NCBI GenBank assembly: GCA_035235625.1
Contig: CP141141.1
Location: forward strand, 12,645,968 to 12,709,967
Direction of reading: 5' to 3'
Origin: Saururus chinensis
Lineage: Eukaryota > Streptophyta > Magnoliopsida > Piperales > Saururaceae
Length of the DNA stretch: 64,000 nt
The notes below the pieces were generated by a model that ran no database searches, was not told where the DNA came from, and was given only the letters and a program-made list of their open reading frames with translations. Numbering within the stretch: position 1 is the first letter of the stretch; every line of letters starts with the position of its first letter. Below are positions 25,220 through 36,531 of this stretch, in pieces. A program made the translations under genes and the position numbers.

Positions 25220-25270
25220 ACCCCTTCGAGGGGTGACAGTGGAATGACATTATAAATGGAGCTGTCACCC
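25220..25270. other. hairpins and candidate polypurine tract next to the 3' LTR
   Basis: CCCCTTCGAGGGG is a tight hairpin. GGGTGACAG (25231-25239) and CTGTCACCC (25262-25270) form a perfect 9-bp inverted repeat around a loop holding TATAAATG. On the minus strand GAAGGGG at about 25227-25221 is the best polypurine-tract candidate before the 3' LTR, though it lies 5-6 bp from the LTR edge. Confidence 0.4.
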
Positions 25271-25293
25271 ATTGAAAAAAAATTGTGAGAACT

Positions 25294-25584
25294 ATGCCTG
25301 GTTTTCCATTAACTACTTCTTCTGGGTTGCCTGCAATTCAAATTGCTTTGTATGGAACCCCTTTAAATTTTGATGGGAATTCCGAAGTTATTATGGATAG
25401 AGCTGTGGAGATAATAACGAGAGCACACAGAGATGTCACTGAAGCTCGTCAAATGGATGGACCCCTTCCAAGCTTTATCCTTGCACAAGGATATCTCTTC
25501 TGCACCGAAGATTTAGACAATGGACGTATCATTTTTCTTGAAGATGTCAAGGAAGAATTAATTAGAGAGGGAATTTTACACTAA
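25294..25584 (+). CDS. 96-residue ORF inside the Tat element, unknown
   Basis: ATG at 25294, preceded by a TATAAATG about 45 bp upstream and located just inside the 3' LTR on the strand opposite to gag-pol. The 96-residue product has ordinary amino-acid composition (for example MDRAVEIITRAHRDVTEARQ, then an acidic C-terminus ending KEELIREGILH), no signal peptide and no membrane segment. I do not recognise it. It may be a second antisense cargo gene or the terminal exon of one. The intact frame in otherwise broken surroundings argues weakly for it being real. Confidence 0.35.
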   Translation: MPGFPLTTSSGLPAIQIALYGTPLNFDGNSEVIMDRAVEIITRAHRDVTEARQMDGPLPSFILAQGYLFCTEDLDNGRIIFLEDVKEELIREGILH

Positions 25585-26903
25585 TAGATTTCCTTCTCAT
25601 CATCATTATTATTATTTTCTTTTAATGTAATCTTCTAATAGGAGAGATTTTTTTTTAGGAGATTTTATCTCCCACTCTATTTCCTTTTTTTTTATTGCAA
25701 AATTCACACGTGCCCTAGCCTCTTCCAATCCATCGATCGTCAATTTTTTTTTATATAAGAGTGGATCTTTATGCTGGATGCACAACTCACCAACATATTC
25801 AAATTACAAATTTGAGTTAAGCCTTGCCAAACATGTAGGTACTTTAACTAATCAAACGGGCTGCAAATTTACAAATATTGCAACAATCCTCTTTTGAACT
25901 AATTTAATTGTTTTGGTTTGTTAGCGTTGCAAAAATCCACAAACAGTCAAAGTTACATAATAACTTAGTTTCAAAGGTCTTACAAGAATTTATTTGAATC
26001 TCGTCAAATCCTACTTTGAGAAGTTAGAAAGAACTGACTTACCCCCCCGAGGATTTTTTTTTTTTTTTTTTTGACTTGTGAGAATATCCAATGCTTTGTC
26101 ATTTTCTCTGCTATTGGATCAAGAATATAAACAATTGGTCTGTGTTTTCGTTGTCTCTGTCCAATTCTTCTTTTCTTTTCTTTTTTCAATCAAAAATGTT
26201 TTCTTAAAAAAAATTCTTCATCAACTGTTAAGCTTAGTTCAATCACTAAACCGTAGGGTTTTTTTTTAAGAAATAGAATTCTCATTGCCAATAAGATCTT
26301 CATCAATCGTAAAATATTGAAGGATTATATTTTGCTGAAAAATAAAATCCTAATCAGGAGATCTTCAACGAATTTCTATCTAATGCGAGAAATTCGATCC
26401 AAATCCATAGAAATAGCTGGATCTGCTTCTTCATTTGTATAACAACTTAACTTCGTTGAGTCAAGATAAAATAAAATCTTAACTGAACAAATCTTCCTAA
26501 GATAGCATCGTAATAATGAACTCTGTTTCTTTCCTCGTTAGAATTCTGCTTCTATTACGGCTCAGCTTCTTCAATCTCCCTTCTATTCTCATGATAACTA
26601 CAAATAGAATCCCAAATCTCCCTTCCCTTCTCATGATAATTACAAATAGAATCCCAGTTTGATTTGGAATCCTTTTGCTATTAAAGAAGTCCGTCCTCTA
26701 GCTTTTCTGCACTGCTTTGAAAATCTTTTTCTATCTGCTTTTCTGCACTGCTTTGAAAATCTTCCTGCGTAATTTGGTGAAGACTCTTCTTTCTCTATTG
26801 ACGAAGGTCGTCTTCTTCCTATGAATTGCTGCTCTATCTCTGTTGATTTGTGAGGACACGCTCTTTGGAAATTGTTCACGGTTCCCTTTCTCTCCTTTTT
26901 TTT

Positions 26904-26909
<6 letters not shown>
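25585..26909. other. AT-rich cargo-region DNA with short duplications
   Basis: No protein seen. Two short tandem duplications: about 26574-26660 (unit about 43 bp, containing CTCATGATAACTACAAATAG) and 26701-26765 (unit 36 bp, containing TTTTCTGCACTGCTTTGAAA). Confidence 0.45.
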
Positions 26910-26993
<84 letters not shown>

Positions 26994-27018
26994 TTATTTA
27001 TTTATTTATTTATTTATT
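26910..27018. repeat. compound (TA)n / (TTTA)n microsatellite
   Basis: About 78 bp of TA repeat with one interruption, followed by about 30 bp of TTTA repeat. The Tyr/Ile-rich open frame across it is an artefact. Confidence 0.95.
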
Positions 27019-27299
27019 ATGGTTGAGGAGAGGATTGAGCCGCGATGGTCGGGGATAGAAAGCAGTGAGGGAAGAGAGTGGGCCATGGAGATGATGAGTC
27101 GGCTGCTGAACTTAAATGGGAACCGGGGAGGACAGTGTTGAAAATTAATGACTGGGACAAGGCCGAATATGACTGAGAGACGGAGCCGGCAAGACAGACC
27201 AAGGATTCGACGGTAAGGGAGGAAACATTGGAGCATATGGGGCTGGCCAGAGGCGGAGAGAATGGTGCAGTTTGGTGGTGGAAAATCGTGGTGATAGGG

Positions 27300-27720
27300 C
27301 GGGCGGTAGGGAAGGAATAGCAGTGGCCGATTCCTTGCTTCCCGATTTGTCAATTTTCTTAAGAAGTAGCATGTTAGGGAGAATGCCCCCATGGGGGATG
27401 GTCACACCACTCAAAAGCCTCCCAAGCTCCTCATCGTTCCAAATCGCTAGAAGCACATGCATAAGGATGATCCGATTCTTCTTGTTATCCCGGGCAGCAT
27501 TTCCAGCCAACTCGAGCACCTCACCAGCCGAATACTTCAGAATCAGCGGCAAGGTAGACAGGGGCGTCGGTGCCTACACGCTGGGTGCTGCGGCCTCTCT
27601 TCATATAGCGGCCAATCCTTCCGACGGGGAACTGCAGGCCTGGGACACCGGCTTCTTCTTCGGGCGGCCAAGCTTCCGGCCAGAAGCTCCTTTCTTCACC
27701 CTGGTTCCAACGGCGTCCAT
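27300..27720 (-). pseudogene. histone H2A pseudogene
   Basis: On the minus strand an ATG at 27720 opens [18 protein letters not shown], a plant H2A N-terminus. A frameshift leads to [20 protein letters not shown], then a second shift to [21 protein letters not shown] and [12 protein letters not shown], covering nearly the whole histone fold with recognisable H2A order. At least two frameshifts and several substitutions at normally invariant sites (for example RHxxLAVRNDEEL has become [13 protein letters not shown]) show it is dead. Downstream there is no clear H2A tail or poly-A tract. It lies inside the Tat element, in the same strand sense as gag-pol, with a GC-rich block upstream. Whether it arrived by retroposition or by capture of genomic DNA cannot be settled here. 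Confidence 0.85.
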
Positions 27721-28690
27721 CGTCTTGTGTTTGGGCTTGGAGGGAAAGAGCGACAAGAGCAAGATGGCCTAAAACACAACGTTTTTTTTTTTACCACAGA
27801 TAACATGAAATTGAAAAGCCAAAATGTTTGTTGCTCCGATTGATTTGAATTTGTCTTCTGCGCAATGTAAAGTAGGAGATTTTTTCTGTCTAAATGGAAA
27901 AATGGGGAAATTTCGGGGGAGAAGATATGCTGAGGAAGGGAATGGGAAGGTGGTGCAGCAGAGGTGATCGGAGAGGAAGAGGAGCGCGGCGGCGCGAGGG
28001 AGAATGTGGTGGAAGAATATCGAGACTGAGGGTGAGGGTGGTGGATTGGAAGAAAGGGAAGGCAGAAAGTGGGAGAGGCGATGGCGGCCGATGGAGAAAA
28101 GGGTTGATGGTCGAAGGAGAGGGAAAAGGGGCGGTGACTGGTCATTGTGAGGCGCAGCGGAGGAAGAAGAGATGGCGATCTGGCGAGAGGGGCGGAAGCG
28201 GCTGGGTGAGGTCCGGCAGCGAGTAGAGGTAACTGGAGAAGAACAGCAACGATGGAGTCACGGCAGTGCGAGGGAAGACCATCGGCCGGTGGCGGTCGGG
28301 AGAATGGTGGAATGGGAACTGGACCGGGAAGAGGAGAAGGGGCAGTTGGAGGTGATCGGAAAGGAATTGGATGGAGGAAGGAGAGGAAGGGGTGTTAGGG
28401 ATTTGAGGTCAACGGCCATGATTTGTCCATGGCGATCAATGGCTGTGATAATTATTTTTTTTTATGAATTGTCCTGATTTAGTCAGGAAAATTAATGGCT
28501 GCAATTCGATTTGTTTTTTTTGTTTTAAATGCGGCTTGCCATAAGGTTGTGCTCAAGTTTGGCTTAGCTTGGCTTACGTAGAGCCGCCACCTCTTTTCTT
28601 TTTTTTTTTTTAATGAAGTTAATTTTTTTTATTTATTTATTTTGCAGATTGAAGACTACGTTGGGATTGGAGCAAGTCTTCTTCTTTTTG
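27721..28690. other. GC- and purine-rich block upstream of the H2A pseudogene
   Basis: 27890-28420 is strikingly G/A-rich on the plus strand, unlike its AT-rich surroundings. It could be captured promoter/5' UTR sequence travelling with the H2A pseudogene (pyrimidine-rich leader on the minus strand) or other captured genic DNA. No conserved protein recognised. Confidence 0.35.
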
Positions 28691-28696
28691 CCAGTT

Positions 28697-28800
28697 ACAG
28701 GCGTGTAATTTACAGACATCCAAGAACTTTACAGGCGTGTAATTTATAGACATCCAAGAACTTTACAAGCGTGTAATTTATGGTCATCCAAGAACTTAAA
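28697..28800. repeat. three copies of a 34-bp tandem repeat
   Basis: Unit containing GCGTGTAATTTACAGACATC and CAAGAACTTT, starting at 28697, 28731 and 28765. Confidence 0.85.
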
Positions 28801-28914
28801 TAACTTTATAACTTATATAACGACGTATAAAAATTTGTTGCAATTCTAATTCTCTTTCTAAGAAGATTGAGAATCTCAATAATTTTATGTCATTTTGCAA
28901 GTTTTATTACGTTT

Positions 28915-30610
28915 CTTTCCTAGGGGATTGAGCACTTTAGGTCTGCACTCTTTGATTTTGATTAATTAATTCTTTTTTTTTAGAAATTTGTCAAAAGGGA
29001 TGTAGTCTAATTATGTCTCCTTCGGGATTGAAAACTTTAGACTTGCTTACTTTTAATTGATTTTATTTTTTATATTATTTTTTAAAAGAAAGATGCAAGT
29101 CTCATTATGTCTCTTTTTGAGGGGGATTGAGAACTTTAGGCTTGCTTTCTTTGATTTTGATTTATTGATGATTTTTTTTGTTGAAATTTGTCAAAAGGGA
29201 TGCAGTCTAATAATGTCTCCTTCGGGATTGAGAATTTTAGACTTACTTACTTTTGATGATTTTTGTTATCATTTTTTTTTTAAAAAAAAGAGAAATGCAA
29301 GTCTCATTATGTCTCTTTCTGAGGGGATTGAGAACTTTAGGCTTGCTCTCTTTGATTTTGATTGATTTTTTTTGTTGAAATTTGTCAAAAGGGATGCAGT
29401 TTAATTATGTCTCCTTCGGGATTGAGAACTTTAGACTTGCTTACTTTTGATGATTTTTTTTATGTTTTTTCAAAAGAGAGATGCAAGTCTCATTATGTCT
29501 CTTTCTAAGGGGATTGAGAACTTTAGGCTTGCTCTATTTGATTTTGATTGATTAATTTTTTTTTTAAATTTGTCAAAAAGGATGCAGTCTAATTATGTCT
29601 CATTCGGGATTGAAAACTTTAGACTTGCTTACTTTTGATAATTTTTTTTATCGTTTTTCAAAAGAGAGATGCAAGTCTCATTATGTCTCTTTCTAAGGGG
29701 ATTGAGAACTTTAGGCTTGCTCTCTTTGATTTTTGATTGATTAATTTTTTTTTGTTGAAATTTATTAAAAGAAATGTAGTCTAATTATGTCTCCTTCAGG
29801 ATTGAGAACTTTAGACTTGTTTACTTTTGATGATTTTTTTTAATCATTTTTCAAAAGAGAGATGCAAGTCTCATTATGTCTCTTTCTAAGGGGATTGAGA
29901 ACTTTAGGCTTACTCTCTTTGATTTTTGATTGATTGATTTTTTTTGTTGGAATTTATCAAAAGGGATGCAGTCTAATAATGTCTCCTTTGGGATTGAGAA
30001 CTTTAGAGTTGCTTACTTTTGATAAATTTTTTTTATCATTTTTAAAAAGAGAGATGCAAGTCTCATTATGTCTCTTTCTAAGGGGATTGAGAACTTTAGG
30101 CTTACTCTCTTTGATTTTTGATTGATTGATTTTTTTTGTTGAAATTTATCAAAAGGGATGCAGTGTAATAATGTTTCCTTTGGGATTGAGAACTTTAGAC
30201 TTGCTTACTTTTGATGATTTTTTTTAATCATTTTTCAAAAGAGAGATGCAAGTCTCATTATGTCTCTTTCTGAGGGGATTGAGAACTTTGGGCTTGCTCT
30301 CTTTGATTTTTGAATTATTGATTTTTTTTGTTGAAATTTATCAAAAGAGATGCAGTCTAATTATGTCTCCTTCAGGATTGAGAACTTTAGACTTGCTTAC
30401 TTTTGATAATTTTTTTTATCGTTTTTCAAAAGAAAGATGCAAGTCTCATTATGTCTCTTTTTGAGGGGATTGAGAACTTTAGGCTTACTCTCTTTGATTT
30501 TTGATTGATTGATTTTTTTTGTTGAAATTTATCAAAAGGGATGCAGTCTAATTATGTCTCCTTCGGGATTAAGAACTTTAGACTTGCTTACTTTTGATGA
30601 TTTTTTTTAA
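28915..30610. repeat. tandem array of about 188-bp units (about 9 copies)
   Basis: The landmark GATGCAAGTCTCATTATGTC recurs at about 29092, 29295, 29480, 29668, 29860, 30053, 30246 and 30438, a period of about 185-203 bp. Each unit is itself a degenerate dimer: GGGATTGAGAACTTTAG occurs twice per unit, once with GGCTTGCTCTCTTTGATT and once with ACTTGCTTACTTTTGAT. The array lies between the PMD pseudogene and the 3' LTR. Tat/Ogre elements are known to carry variable tandem repeats in this 3' region that can seed satellite DNA. The small open frames within it are repeat artefacts. Confidence 0.9.
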
Positions 30611-30714
30611 TTTTATTTGATGATTTTTTTTTATTTTTGTTTTTTTTTTTACTAACTTCTCTCTCTCTCTCTTTTTAGGTTTATTTTTCTCTTCTGAAAG
30701 ACTCCTCTCCCAGA

Positions 30715-32954
30715 ATGGCTTCTTCTTCTCATGCAAGTGTCCAAAGCCAAGAAAAAGAGACGTCAAGCGGTTCAAGGTTCCCAGTTTTTCGTTTGGACGG
30801 ACAAATCATCTCTAGAACCATAAAAGATTTAGGCGCTGATAACCACCACAAGCGGACTTCTATTTTAAAGAAAATGGTTCCTGATCTTGAAAGAACTCTA
30901 ATAACTAATAGAGAGTGGATATTTCCAAAACCTGCCTACATATGTGGAGATGGCGGCGAAGGCGGTTTCTTTTCTTACGGATTTCCACGAAAGCAAATCG
31001 GTATTTTTAGATATATGGGGAACTTATTTTCCACCAACATGTCTTTTGATCGTGATCTATCCATTAGATCTTATAATTTTGTAGTTTATTCCAAAGGTTC
31101 CCTTCAAAAGGAATTCCGTCAAAGGAGTTATTTTTAGAACGCTCTTCAGAATTGACTCACCGTTCTAGTGGTGTCAAATTTGTGGTATTTACAAAAGGGG
31201 GTAGAGATTTCAACAAGCGAGGATATGGAGGCATTGAACGTCGAGTTTTATATCCAAGTACCCTTACATCTTCAAATAATAGAGAAGAGAACGTTCAGTT
31301 GGAAACACTTTTGACTCAATCCATGGTGAAAGGGTCTTCATATAATGACTTCGACCACATAAGCGGATGGGCCTATGACTCAAAGCGTTGGTCTATTCTC
31401 ACTGGGAAAATTGTAGGTTCATATGCATCCAGATTGGAGAGAAGTGGTTTGTTGGAAGCAGTATTGGCCACACAGAGAGGAATAACATTGAATAAGCAAA
31501 TTTATATTGCTATGTTGGAGTCTTTTTGTCCTGCAACCAATACTTGTCTTTCTCCAAACGGTGAGTATGGGTTTTCTTTAAGTGAGATGACACATATCTC
31601 AGCTCTTCCAGGCTTTGGGGAGATTTATGAAGAGTATATTCCCTGCAATGAAGAATTAGAGTTGATTCGAGAAGCAGAGCTTGACTTATACATGATTGTA
31701 GCTGAACTGTTTCTTCACTTTACCATTATTGCAAAAGAGAAACCATTTCATGCCAAAGGTGTTCTCATTCAACAGTGGACAAGCCAATTCTTTAACATTA
31801 TTGAATTTAGCCAAACACAGGCCGAGATTGAGAGTAGTGAGAAATCATTGAGATATAAGACTCGGACTCCTCTTACCAAGGCAGATATTGAAGCATAGGT
31901 AAGAAAAGATTCCATTAGCTTGGAAGATTTACTAGTGCCTGAAAGTGAAGAACCAGGGCTTCTAGCATTACGAGTTGATGGTCATGCCATGCTCAGAGAA
32001 ACTTTTCTTGCTGCATACCTTGTTGCATGGCTTTGCCGTTGTATATTTCTGAGCAAGAATCCTCAACTACTCGATCCTTCATTATTCTTAGTTGCAGCCC
32101 GCATGGCATTGGGCACACGTTTCCCCTTTGCCCTGCCATGGTGGCTCGATTATGCACTGGTTTACGTGATCATGTAAAGCATCTTGGTTCGGAGAAGTAC
32201 AAATTGAAGGCTTATCCTGCCCATTTCTTCTACAGCTGGTATGTCATGCATTGTCCCTCTCTACACCCTCCACCTGCTCCTCCAGCTCATAGGGGTGAAG
32301 CCTTCTTGGGGAGATTAGCAGTATGTTCTTTTAAAAACTTATCTTTGAAAGAAGCACGAGAGAAAATCCGTTTTCATGGAAACTGGCATCTTGGAAGTCT
32401 CCCACATTTTAATGATGAAGGAATGATGACAGACGATTCTTCCCTTGCTGGTGTAAAAAAAATGGATGATGCTGCATTTATCTGGCATATTAACATCCGC
32501 CCAAGTACTTTAGTTTACCGAAGTGTACTTCAAGTAGAACTTGAACCGTACACTCCAAGCAGATTTGCTGTACAATTTGGATATTCTCAAGGTATGGTGG
32601 GAAATCCTAACCTTCAATGGAAACGACATGGAGAAATTTGTGATGCTGCTTGTGCTTGGTATCACTTCATAAAATGTGATACTGAAACAAAATTCATTTA
32701 TCCCGATGAAAGCACCGTTTACACTGAATGTTTTGCTAATTGGTGGGTAAGGGCAGCTGAGAACTACCTAAATGCAAATATATCAAAGGCACCTTCATTC
32801 CGCTCTGTCATTGTTGATTCAAACAAAAGGCCACTTTCACCTAAATCAGATGATCTTGGTAAGGGAACCAGGATAAAGTCAAAAGCCCTTCGTCTTCGGA
32901 AGAAGAAGAAAAGTGATCAAATTACTATTCAAGGTTTAAATATCTTGGCTTTTT

Positions 32955-33008
<54 letters not shown>

Positions 33009-34508
33009 TCATTGTTCTCCTTGTATGTAGAAGTTTCATCTTTCTCTTGTCACGCAAGTGATGTGGATTCCCAAAGCTTGGTGAACTTTGTGGATGAAAT
33101 TGATGACGATATAAATACAAAAGACATTATTACTTTTGAAGGTATGCTAAACACACATCATCTTCTCTCTTTTTCTTTTTTTTTTAACGAAAAGAAAACT
33201 TATTTTCCTTTCTCCCTCTTTTTTTTTAGGTACCCTTGATAATTTGGGTTCATCAAGAATTCAAGAACGGACTCATGAACCTAATGAGACTGAAGTTGTC
33301 CCTTCTTTATCAAGTATATATATATTTTTTAAAAGGTTGCATAGCTCACTCTTTTCATTTTGTTTTTAGGTCACATACGTAGAAACTCAAGGGAAGTGAA
33401 TCCAATAGAGTCTCAAGGGTTAAACCTAATACCTGAAACCTCAAGTGGTATAAACCAAACAAAAGCCCAAGGCATGACAACCAGAGTTGAGATTAACCAA
33501 GAATTGGGGTTTGCTCGGTTTGCTCAGGTATATCTTCTGGTTCTTCTTTTTAATTCCATTTCTTCTTCTTCTTTTTTAATTTGTGTGAATTTTGACTTGT
33601 AGGTTCCCACCACACGTACTTCAACATCCTTAGAAACAGGTATTTCATCCAGGGTGGAAAGAATTGAGGCCTTAAAAGATATTTCAGCAGCTAACAGTTT
33701 GAGTTCTAACTCTTCTTCAAGTAAAAATTCTTCTTATAGTGAAGGCCTAACCTTGAGCAAAGGTGCTTCAAATCAACATGTCAATGTGACTTCTTCCACC
33801 CATGAACAAAATGATGCAGAAAATGTATGTGTTCAAACAATGATTGTATCTTCTCTCCTTAGAACATTTAAAGAGACACTGGAGATTCTGATTAAGATGA
33901 CCCTAACCATGATAGCCGTAAGAAAAGCTGAATTAGAAAGCTTATTAAGCCTTCTAGATTATCAAGAAATTGACACAAGTCCTTATCGTTCTGCATTGGA
34001 TAAGATAATCACAATTTCCAATGAAATAAAGAGAGCATGTGGACCAAATCTCATATCTATGAAATTGGAGGAGAAGAGAAAGGTAGAGTCTCAATTGTTA
34101 AATGAGCTTGAAAAACTTAAATCAGAGGGTAAAGATATTGAAGTACAATCTTCTTTGAAACATGCCTATCTCAATAAACTCATGGATTCTCAAATTTCTC
34201 TAAAGCAAGCACATACTGAGGTGAAGTGTCAAATAGAGGCTTTTCTTAAAAAGAAGGAAGAACTTGAGAACTAGATTCATGGGGTTTCAGCGGAACAATC
34301 AATTGTTGAGGTGGAGCTTAGATATTCATCCCTTAGGCTTAAATAATTGAATGCAAAGATCAGTGTCAAAGCTGGGGAAGTAAGCAAGCTGTATCAAGAA
34401 ATTGAAGACATGGAGCGATCCTTTTCTTCTAGTGAAGAAGCAAGAATAGCTACGAAGCATAGAGCAACACAAGCTATGGATGAAGTTTTTAATAGCCTCC
34501 AATTTTAG
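30715..34508 (+). pseudogene. plant mobile domain (PMD) pseudogene, five exons, antisense in the Tat element
   Basis: Five exons can be read: 30715-32933, 33031-33141, 33230-33313, 33370-33527 and 33603-34508. All four introns have GT-AG ends, and the phases (1,1,1,0) join correctly. The first exon encodes an aminotransferase-like plant mobile domain: GLLEAVLATQRGITLNKQ, SLSEMTHISALPGFGEIYEE, then PAMVARLCTGL and AHFFYSWYVMHCP, with the PMD C-terminal part up to about 32800. After a basic stretch (RLRKKKK) the later exons give a Ser-rich linker and a coiled-coil C-terminus (KLEEKRKVESQLLNELEKLK). Lesions: frameshifts near 31125 and 32130, TAG at 31896-31898, TAG at 34272-34274 and TAA at 34344-34346. 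A TA microsatellite fills intron 1. The gene is antisense to gag-pol, which explains how its introns could survive retrotransposition. PMD proteins of the MAIN/MAIL type act in silencing and genome stability; PMDs are also known in transposons. Confidence 0.85.
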
Positions 34509-34890
34509 TTTTTTTTTAGGGTAATATATTTTTAGAAATTTCTCTGTATCATATGATTACATTTGATTACATTTTTAGAAATTTCCTTCCCTTATTTCTC
34601 TGTATCATATGATTACATTTCTAAGGGTAATATTTTTAAAAAAATATTCCATTGATCGGTAGTAAACACTGATCACCTTCTTGTGTCAAGAGTCGGTAAG
34701 CTCCATTTGAATAAACCGTCTCAACAACGTATGGCCCTTCCCACTTAGGTTCAAACTTGCCCTTTGACTTATGTGTAAAAACCATAGGTCATTTGACAAC
34801 AAGCACCAAATCACCCTTCTTGAAAGATCTTTATTTAACTTTTTTATTAAAAGCCCCAATCATCCTTGCTTGATACAACTCTATAGTTTG
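34509..34890. other. spacer between PMD and integrase 3' ends
   Basis: Convergent ends: PMD terminates from the left and integrase from the right. The part next to integrase (34680-34890) still encodes, on the minus strand with stops, the usual integrase C-terminal end (for example GDLVLVVK-like near 34800). ATTTCTCTGTATCATATGAT is repeated at about 34538 and 34594. Confidence 0.4.
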
Positions 34891-35660
34891 CTAGGCTTGT
34901 AGCCTTTTTTCGTCACGAGTTTCTAGTTCTTGTAGGCGTAGCTTGATATTCTTATCATTTGTTAATTGATTTGCCAAAGCCACTCTCAATGATGGAATTT
35001 GAATTTCTAAGGGTAAAACCGCTTCACATCCATAAAAAAGGGAGAAAGGTGTCGCTTGGGTTGCATTTCGAACTGTGGTGCGATAAGCCCACAATACTTC
35101 TAGCAACTTTTCATGCCAATCCCTTTTTTTCTTTGAAATGACTTTCTTTAAGAGTTTACATATAGTCTTGTTGAAAGCTTCAGCAAGCCCATTGGCGGCA
35201 GGATTGTATGTTGTTGAGGCTACACTCTCAATGCCATACTTTGCACAGAATTGATAAAATTTATAGTTTGCAAATTGAGGTCCATTGTCATGCACAAACC
35301 TTCTCGGGACTCCAAACCTATAAATAATATGAGTCTTCAAGAATTTTAATACATCTTTCGTTTTTGTTTCACGAAGTGCTATAGCTTCTGCCCATTTTGA
35401 AAAATAGTCAGTGACCGTGATTATAAACCTATGACCTTTAGATGAACTAGGGGTAATTGGACCTATAATATCCATTCCCCACGTTTCAAAAGGCCAAGAA
35501 GTTGTTGTAGGGTGCAAGAATTCAGGTGCTTGGTGTATAAAGTTTGCATGATATTGGCATGCTTGACATTTCTTAGCATATTCCATACAATCTTTTATCA
35601 TGGTAGGCCAATAATATCCCAACCTTTTTATTCTATCTTGCAATTTTGGACTAGGCTGGT
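34891..35660 (-). pseudogene. Tat element integrase
   Basis: A long open segment encodes zinc-binding CQAC, the core WGMDIIGP, VHDNGPQF and NGLAEAFNK. The catalytic residues are Asp at about 35472, Asp at 35289 and Glu at 35181, with exactly 35 residues between the second Asp and Glu, the canonical D,D(35)E arrangement. The core alone looks intact. The upstream join to RNase H is broken by stops, so the polyprotein is not continuous. In life this enzyme would insert the cDNA with the 5-bp duplication seen around the element. Confidence 0.9.
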
Positions 35661-35688
35661 GAGCTCCACAAACGCCATCATGGGTTTC

Positions 35689-36393
35689 TTAGATCACTTT
35701 TTGGGCTTCTTTTTGTGACAAACACCTTCGTAAAATCCCATCATAAGACTTTCGATACAACATTTTCATTTTTGCATCATAATAAAACCTTGGGGTTCGC
35801 CGTCTTATGCTTGCGGCCTTTGATGGGTCTTGGGGTAAGATGTCATGTAAGGCAAAATCAATCAGAGGGGAACGCCAATCATCAGACTCAAAGTCAAATG
35901 AAATTTGCTCTATGCTGTTACATTCACTTAGTAGTTCAAATTCACTGGGTAGTAATCTTTTCTCACATATAGAAATCCCAATATTTTGTCCTTCTAATAT
36001 TGTCATAGACGTGGCTAGTGCTACAAGAGCATCTGCTTTAGCATTCTTTGACCTCACTATGTGTTGTATGTCAAAATCATCAAATAATTTTGCTAATTTC
36101 TTAGCCATTGAGTGATAAGGTAAAAGCTCATATTTTCTTACTTCAAAAACCCCTTTCATCTAATTGATGACTAATTGGGAATCCCCAAAGGCTAAGAGAG
36201 ATTTTATTTGTAATTCATGTGGCAATTGCATTCCAATAATTAGAGCCATGTATTCAGCCATGTTGTTGGAGCATGGTTGTGTTAGCACAAAAGCATGTGG
36301 TATCATGTGTTTTTCTGGTGTGATAAAGATAATATCCACTCCCGATACACTTTGTCCTTGATCATTTGTTCTTGATGCACCATCAAAGTACAT
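35689..36393 (-). pseudogene. second, archaeal-type RNase H and integrase N-terminal region
   Basis: MYFDGASRTNDQG, NNMAEYMALIIGMQ and FGDSQLVIN are the signature blocks of the archaeal-type RNase H found between RNase H and integrase in Tat-lineage elements. The domain continues as YELLPYHSMAKKLAKLF and NAKADALVALAT after an in-frame TAG at 36160-36162. The downstream part leads toward the integrase zinc-binding region. This extra domain is the main evidence for Tat lineage. Confidence 0.85.
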
Positions 36394-36531
36394 CTGTCAT
36401 ATTCTTTCTTGAACTTTTGTGGGGCTTGCAAAGAAGACAGCTTCATTAGGTAAATCTTCTTGTAACTTTGAACCTTCTTTCAAAGGATGCTCAGCAAGAA
36501 AATCTGCTAATACTTGACCTTTTATTACTTT

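Noticed and set aside
26843-27058. Tyr/Ile-rich forward frame
   Set aside because: Product of the TA/TTTA microsatellite.
27894-28477. Arg/Gly-rich forward frames in the GC-rich block
   Set aside because: Low complexity, no start context or conserved motif; better explained by purine-rich composition.
29057-30464. Repeated small frames starting MQVSLCLFLRG
   Set aside because: Same frame in successive tandem-repeat units, not a gene family.
30715-32800. PMD annotated as an aminotransferase or phosphatase
   Set aside because: The names come from database carry-over; no pyridoxal-phosphate or phosphatase catalytic motifs are present. Plant mobile domain fits the conserved blocks.
32957-33007. 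TA repeat read as coding (Tyr-Ile repeat)
   Set aside because: It lies within intron 1 of the PMD pseudogene, between a clear donor at 32934 and acceptor at 33030.
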